From contig DKDP01000039.1 in assembly GCA_002449395.1 (NCBI GenBank), positions 1 to 53,202 on the forward strand: a DNA stretch of 53,202 nucleotides, given 5' to 3'. This DNA is from Ruminococcaceae bacterium UBA6845 (GTDB lineage: Bacteria > Bacillota > Clostridia > Oscillospirales > Acutalibacteraceae). The notes under the pieces are model-generated. The model made no database searches and was not told the origin of the DNA. It saw only the letters and a list, made by a program, of their open reading frames with translations. Position 1 is the stretch's first letter. Every line of letters starts with the position of its first letter. The position numbers and the translations under genes are program-made. This document shows positions 49,122 through 53,202 of the stretch, piece by piece.

Positions 49122-50132
49122 CTACCTTTTAAGTATAACTTCTTCTCCGCTCTTTGAAGACTCATATATTGCCGAAAATTCCTCAACGGATTTTCCGCCC
49201 TCGTGGGAATCTATTGCAAAATGCCTTCCGCTCGCCAAGCAGTCGTAAAAATCATGTATCAACGCACTGTGACCTCCGCCCCAGTAGTCCTTACCTCTTG
49301 CAACAGTATTTTCCGAACTGAGTATCTCTATTTCACCGTCTTTATGTATTACAAAGGCGGTATCGCCCTCGACTCTGAGAGCGGCTCTTTCACAAAAGAT
49401 ATCTATAATAGGCTTTGCATTCAAGCTAAAAGCAGTTGTTGCGTCATACAGCCCGATAACACCGTTTTCAAAGGTAAATCTTGCGTGTGCTGTGTCCTCA
49501 ACCTCGATTACATCCTTTAAATGGTCGTTTGAGACGTGGCCCGTAACGCCGACAATGTCGCTTCCGACAAGATACCTGAGCAGATCCTGCGTGTGAATAC
49601 CCTGATTTATGACAACTCCGCCGCCCTCTTTTTTGAGCGTACCGTGCCAATCGTCGGAATAATAATCCTCATTTCTGCACCACTGGACAACAGCTCTTGC
49701 TCCCTGAACAGCACCGTATTTGCCTGTTTCAAGAATGTTTTTTACTGTTCTGACAGACGGATTGTATCGATTTTGGAAGCAGACGCCGTATTCATGTGTG
49801 CTCATAAGCTGAGCCATTCTTATTTTGGCAAGCTCTTCGGTATTCATAGCGCACGGCTTCTCGCAAAGGACGTGAATATCCCTTGACAGTGCCTCAACCG
49901 ACATTTCAACGTGAAGATAATGCGGAGTGCAAATATGCACTGCATCCGGATGATCCTCGTCGAGCATCTTAATATAGTCATAATACGCCTTACAGCCGTA
50001 TTTTTCGGCAGTTTTATCCGCTTTTTCCTCAACTATATCGGCAACCGATGAAATCTCGATTCCCTCCATGGAATTAAGTATCTCCAAATGAACCTGCGCA
50101 ATATTTCCGCAGCCTATAACCGAAACCCTCAT
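49122..50132 (-). CDS. Gfo/Idh/MocA-family oxidoreductase
   Basis: 336 aa. The NAD(P)-binding Rossmann motif is VIGCGNIAQVH (residues 5-15); the family EKP motif is CEKPCAM with E91-K92-P93. The C-terminal domain (GGGVVINQGIHTQDLLRYLV) supplies the catalytic His. It likely oxidises or reduces a sugar hydroxyl, possibly C3 of a glycoside. It is the second oxidoreductase of the cluster, 8 bp after the fusion gene. GAGGTG lies before the ATG. Confidence 0.92.
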   Translation of the reverse strand: MRVSVIGCGNIAQVHLEILNSMEGIEISSVADIVEEKADKTAEKYGCKAYYDYIKMLDEDHPDAVHICTPHYLHVEMSVEALSRDIHVLCEKPCAMNTEELAKIRMAQLMSTHEYGVCFQNRYNPSVRTVKNILETGKYGAVQGARAVVQWCRNEDYYSDDWHGTLKKEGGGVVINQGIHTQDLLRYLVGSDIVGVTGHVSNDHLKDVIEVEDTAHARFTFENGVIGLYDATTAFSLNAKPIIDIFCERAALRVEGDTAFVIHKDGEIEILSSENTVARGKDYWGGGHSALIHDFYDCLASGRHFAIDSHEGGKSVEEFSAIYESSKSGEEVILKR

Positions 50133-50140
50133 AATACACC

Positions 50141-52162
50141 TCAGTATGAATCGCTCATATCGTCCGCAACCTGCTCGACAATGTTTGTCTTTGCTTTGCT
50201 GTTTTTAACGTGCTCCATAAGCAGTTCATAATATTTGTCCTCGTCAAACGGAATTGAAACAGTTTCATTCGTCCAGCTCGAAAGATGAGCGGCGTTTGAA
50301 ATTGTAAGTCCGTTAATGCCCTCCTTGCCGTCGGCAACAAGCGGCGTTCCGTGAAGTATGTTACCGGCAAAAGCATTGAGAACACCCGAATGCTGTTCAT
50401 TTCTTCCGTCCGTTTCAACCTCAACCTGATGAGCACCGATTCTAACAAAACCGTCTTTGGCATTCTGAATATTGTGGGTCAGGCTCTCTTCAAGTTCAAT
50501 AAGAGTGATCTTTTCTGCCTTCTCGCAAACAATTTTCGCCTTGTCAAGAGTTATTTCCAAACGGTTTGTTCCGGGATAATCACCGGTTGTTGTTATAAAC
50601 ACACCCGTTGCACCGTTCGGATACTCGGCATAAATCGTAACGTCATCCTCGACCTCGATATCGTGCCACTTGCCCTCACTGCAGAATGCACGAATCTTTG
50701 ACGGCATACCGCAGATCCATTGCCACAGGTCAAGCTGATGAGGACACTGGTTAAGCAGAACTCCGCCGCCCTCTCCTGACCAGGTTGCACGCCATCCGCC
50801 CGAATTGTAATATGCCTGTGTACGGTACCAGTCGGTGATAATCCAGTTAACTCTGCGAATCTCGCCGTACTTTCCGCTGTCCACTATTTCTTTTATCTTT
50901 CTGAATACGCAGTTTGTACGCTGATTGAACATCATCGCAAAAACCTTGTCGCTCTTTGATGCAAATTCGTTCATCTCACGAACCTGCTTTGTATAAACGC
51001 CTGCCGGCTTTTCGGAAACAACGTGAAGTCCGTTTTTGAGTGCTTCAATAACATAGGGCGGATGGAAGTAGTGAGGAACCGCAATTATAACAGCGTCACA
51101 CTCTCCGCTTTCAAAAAGCTCTTTTGCAGTAGAAAATCTCTTTGCCCACGGAACATTTTTCTTTGCCCATTCAAGTCTTTCGGGATTGATATCGGCAACA
51201 GCCGTTACCCTCATTTCACTCATATTGCCGTCGAGAAAATTACGGATATGGCTTGATCCCATATTACCGACTCCGACAATACCCGTGCGAATCGGCTGTA
51301 CCTCTTCAGCGAGCTTGTGCATTGCGTCGGCAGCCGCCTTGAAAGAATCCTTGTATGTTGCATATGTATGCTTATCCATACCGTTCTTTGTCTCATCGTC
51401 ATTTTCAAGAGAATCAAAGCCCTCAAAGACCTTAAGATGAGGTTCAAGAGAAAGCACAATCGGTGCCCATTTAAACGAGAGCTTCTTTATAATCTCGGCA
51501 ACATTTCCGTCGCCCTCACCTGCGGGAACAACCTGTCCGTCGGAATACAGAGCGTCCTTGACGTGCATATATTCAATGTGATCCTTGAGGATGTCATATG
51601 CTTTAAGAGTGTCCACGCCGCACTGAACAAAGTTTGCAGGATCAAATACGGCTCTGAGCTTTCCACCGCACGCCTCAATAACCTCAAGACAACGCTCCGG
51701 TGTATCGCCGTAAATTCCTTTTTCATTTTCGTGACAGCACTTCACGCCGTTTTCGTCGGCGTAGTCAACCATCGCCTTAACTCTGCGGAATACCTCTTCC
51801 TTATATTTCTCGTAACTGTCCTCCTTGTCAAAGAAGAAGCTGAAAAGTCGAAGATATCTTGCACCGAGGATTTTTGCAACCTCGACCGTATTTTTGAATG
51901 CTTCAAAATGCGGCTCAAAGTCGTCCTTAATATTTATTTTTCCGTAGCCGGAACCGATTGACGAAACTTTCATACCCTCTTCGTCAATAATTTTTTTAAT
52001 CTCTTTTGCTTTGTCAACAGTCATATTATTGATATTAAGCTCATTGCCGAAGCCACGGAGCTCCATCTCATAAATACCGTTTGCTTTACAAGCGTCAATT
52101 TGACCCTTGATTGAGCTCTCTCCGGATTCATCACTGAAAGCGGAAAAAATGAAGTGTGCCAT
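50141..52162 (-). CDS. Fusion of sugar-phosphate-isomerase-like TIM barrel and Gfo/Idh/MocA oxidoreductase
   Basis: 673 aa with two complete enzymes. Residues 1-285 are a xylose-isomerase-like / AP-endonuclease-2 barrel with the metal quartet E145 (CHENEKG), D174 (AVFDPANF), H200 (YMHVKDA) and E240 (LSLEPH). Residues 292-673 are a Gfo/Idh/MocA oxidoreductase with GVGNMG (297-302) and EKP (384-386), then GGGVLLNQCPHQLDLWQWIC. Usually these are separate proteins, and such pairs act in 3-keto-glycoside formation and elimination. AAGGAG precedes the ATG. First gene of the eight-gene cluster. Confidence 0.93.
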   Translation of the reverse strand: MAHFIFSAFSDESGESSIKGQIDACKANGIYEMELRGFGNELNINNMTVDKAKEIKKIIDEEGMKVSSIGSGYGKINIKDDFEPHFEAFKNTVEVAKILGARYLRLFSFFFDKEDSYEKYKEEVFRRVKAMVDYADENGVKCCHENEKGIYGDTPERCLEVIEACGGKLRAVFDPANFVQCGVDTLKAYDILKDHIEYMHVKDALYSDGQVVPAGEGDGNVAEIIKKLSFKWAPIVLSLEPHLKVFEGFDSLENDDETKNGMDKHTYATYKDSFKAAADAMHKLAEEVQPIRTGIVGVGNMGSSHIRNFLDGNMSEMRVTAVADINPERLEWAKKNVPWAKRFSTAKELFESGECDAVIIAVPHYFHPPYVIEALKNGLHVVSEKPAGVYTKQVREMNEFASKSDKVFAMMFNQRTNCVFRKIKEIVDSGKYGEIRRVNWIITDWYRTQAYYNSGGWRATWSGEGGGVLLNQCPHQLDLWQWICGMPSKIRAFCSEGKWHDIEVEDDVTIYAEYPNGATGVFITTTGDYPGTNRLEITLDKAKIVCEKAEKITLIELEESLTHNIQNAKDGFVRIGAHQVEVETDGRNEQHSGVLNAFAGNILHGTPLVADGKEGINGLTISNAAHLSSWTNETVSIPFDEDKYYELLMEHVKNSKAKTNIVEQVADDMSDSY

Positions 52163-52196
52163 TAGAATCTCTCCTTTTACACAATTTTACAGAATG

Positions 52197-52205
52197 ATTA
52201 TATCA
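52197..52205 (-). promoter_or_regulatory. Promoter of the uronate/glycoside cluster (extended -10)
   Basis: The minus strand reads TGATATAAT (TG at 52204-52205, TATAAT at 52197-52202), an extended -10 element; the -35 position (TTTATT) is weak, which would fit activator control. A short inverted repeat AAACCC / GGGTTT lies further upstream (about 52227-52253). No clear CcpA cre site is visible. Confidence 0.6.
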
Positions 52206-52270
52206 CACAAGAAATGAAAAATAAACCCTTAAATAAGTATTTTCCGGGTTTATAACACTTTATTTTCACT

Positions 52271-52283
52271 GTCATATAATGTA
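52271..52283 (+). promoter_or_regulatory. Possible promoter of the DUF11-like gene
   Basis: CATATAATG at 52274-52282 contains TATAAT but has no good -35 at 17 nt. The CATA-type -10 with AC 16 nt upstream (around 52255) is reminiscent of mother-cell sporulation promoters (SigE/SigK). This is tentative. Confidence 0.35.
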
Positions 52284-52320
52284 ACGGAAGCAATAGCTTC
52301 AAAATCAAGGAGGTTTTCTT

Positions 52321-53175
52321 ATGGCATTATTCACAAATCAGGCAACATTGTCCTATAACGATAATGTTGTAAACTCAAATATTGTTACGGGTGAAATCGT
52401 TCAGGTTCTTACCGTCAGTAAAACAGCTCTTTCCGATACGTATGAAAGAGATAAAACGATAACTTATATTGTCAACATCGTTAATTCAAGTGACAGCGAT
52501 TTTACGAATTTATCAATTAATGATAATCTCGGTGAATATTCCTTTAACAGCGGTTCACTTGTTCCGTTAACTTATGTCAACAACAGTATCAGATATTTTA
52601 TTAACGGCGATCTTCAGACTGCACCGACAGTTACTTCTGTTTCTCCGCTTATTGCAACAAATATTACCGTACCGGCAAACGGAAACGCAACCGTTGTTTA
52701 TTCTGCCACGGCAAATGAATTTGCACCGCTCGACGTTGAAAGCGAAATTACAAATACTGTAACAGTAAACGGAGCAAGTCTTTCCTCTCCCATCACCGCA
52801 AATGAAACAATCACACTTGAAACAGGTCCGATTCTTTCTATCACAAAAGCTCTCTGCCCTCTTTCGGTTCCCGAGAACGGAACTCTCACCTATACTTTCG
52901 TGATCCGAAACACCGGCTTCACAGAAGCCGATAACAGCGATGATCTTGTGATTAGAGATGTTTTTGATCCGAGAATTAACATTACAAGTGTCATTCTCAA
53001 CGGAGTTCCCCTTTCGTCCGGAACCGATTACACCTACGACCAATCAACCGGTGAATTTGTAACGGTTGCGGGCAAAATTACCGTTCCTGCGGCGACCTTT
53101 GTTCAGGATTCCGTCAGCGGCGCATACAGCGTAACTCCCGGAGCAACAACATTAACCGTCACCGGAACAGTATAA
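52321..53175 (+). CDS. DUF11-like beta-repeat protein without signal peptide
   Basis: 284 aa. It has no signal peptide, lipobox or sorting signal. Two immunoglobulin-like DUF11-type modules are seen: residues about 28-170 (VLTVSKTALSDTYERDKTIT, FTNLSINDNLGEYSFNSGSL) and about 170-284 (ILSITKALCPLSVPENGTLT, YTFVIRNTGFTEADNSDDLV, IRDVFDP). It is very rich in Thr, Asn, Val and Ser. This N-terminus (FTNQATLSYND) recurs in clostridial proteins that I recall but whose function is unknown; a spore-surface role is a guess. AAGGAGG lies before the ATG. The 27 bp after it hold nothing recognised. Confidence 0.85.
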   Translation: MALFTNQATLSYNDNVVNSNIVTGEIVQVLTVSKTALSDTYERDKTITYIVNIVNSSDSDFTNLSINDNLGEYSFNSGSLVPLTYVNNSIRYFINGDLQTAPTVTSVSPLIATNITVPANGNATVVYSATANEFAPLDVESEITNTVTVNGASLSSPITANETITLETGPILSITKALCPLSVPENGTLTYTFVIRNTGFTEADNSDDLVIRDVFDPRINITSVILNGVPLSSGTDYTYDQSTGEFVTVAGKITVPAATFVQDSVSGAYSVTPGATTLTVTGTV

Positions 53176-53202
53176 TAGGAAACAACAAAAGGCACGGAAA
53201 GA

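Overview
The window looks like a chromosomal segment from an anaerobic, endospore-forming Gram-positive bacterium of the class Clostridia, probably close to the Oscillospiraceae/Ruminococcaceae. The evidence is a spoIIAA-spoIIAB-sigF operon, a valS gene behind a T-box leader, MrnC, YebC, YitT and TagF-type proteins, small Clostridia-type DUF families, and a NuoE/NuoF/GltD-like flavin-iron-sulfur complex instead of a respiratory chain. GC content is moderate. Almost all large genes lie on the minus strand. Plus-strand genes are confined to 13.4-14.3 kb, 15.4-16.6 kb, 19.3-21.4 kb, one tRNA near 36.7 kb, and a last gene at 52.3 kb. There are no rRNA genes, CRISPR arrays, transposases or phage genes.

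Layout. 1-7.9 kb (minus): a polyamine ABC operon potABCD, then a WG/SH3 lipoprotein, rsuA, greA and the 5' part of lysS. 8.0-12.4 kb (minus): a three-gene electron-transfer complex (NuoE-like, NuoF/HydB-like, and a ferredoxin/GltD fusion) resembling Sporomusa-type Nfn (Stn/Bfu) transhydrogenases. 12.4-16.6 kb: a glycerophosphodiesterase divergent from an EamA permease, a DUF4830 protein, a YfcE-type phosphodiesterase, a cassette of three small unknown proteins, and a TSCPD protein. 16.6-21.4 kb: a GT2-TagF fusion, a DUF975-like membrane protein and a degenerate CapA-like protein. 21.4-25.8 kb (minus): a tight operon of a GH3-family adenylating enzyme, an LCAT-like hydrolase with Cys in the nucleophile position, and BioY. 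25.8-28.6 kb: proB-proA-proC. 28.7-30.3 kb: a small cysteine protein and spoIIAA-spoIIAB-sigF. 30.8-36 kb: folC, valS with its T-box, and a TetR regulator. 36-40 kb: a helical-bundle protein, tRNA-Pro(GGG), two small membrane proteins and yebC; then yitT, mrnC and obgE. 41.3-52.2 kb (minus): one eight-gene sugar catabolic cluster. 52.3 kb (plus): a DUF11-like repeat protein.

How the parts work together. UxuB (fructuronate to mannonate), UxuA (mannonate to KDG), KdgK (KDG to KDPG) and Eda (KDPG to pyruvate plus glyceraldehyde 3-phosphate) form a complete lower hexuronate route. It is headed by a TIM-barrel/oxidoreductase fusion and a second Gfo/Idh/MocA oxidoreductase, and also carries a GH106-like glycosidase. 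This resembles oxidation-elimination deglycosylation feeding a uronate pathway, and is the best candidate here for an undescribed system. A second candidate is the GH3/LCAT-like/BioY operon.

Non-coding features worth noting are a dispersed family of paired GC-rich palindromic repeats in four intergenic regions, a tandem pair of ~62-bp direct repeats, many clear sigma-A type promoters (several TTGACA-17-TATAAT-like), and a possible hairpin that hides a ribosome binding site. All functional calls come from reading motifs by eye; no database search was run.
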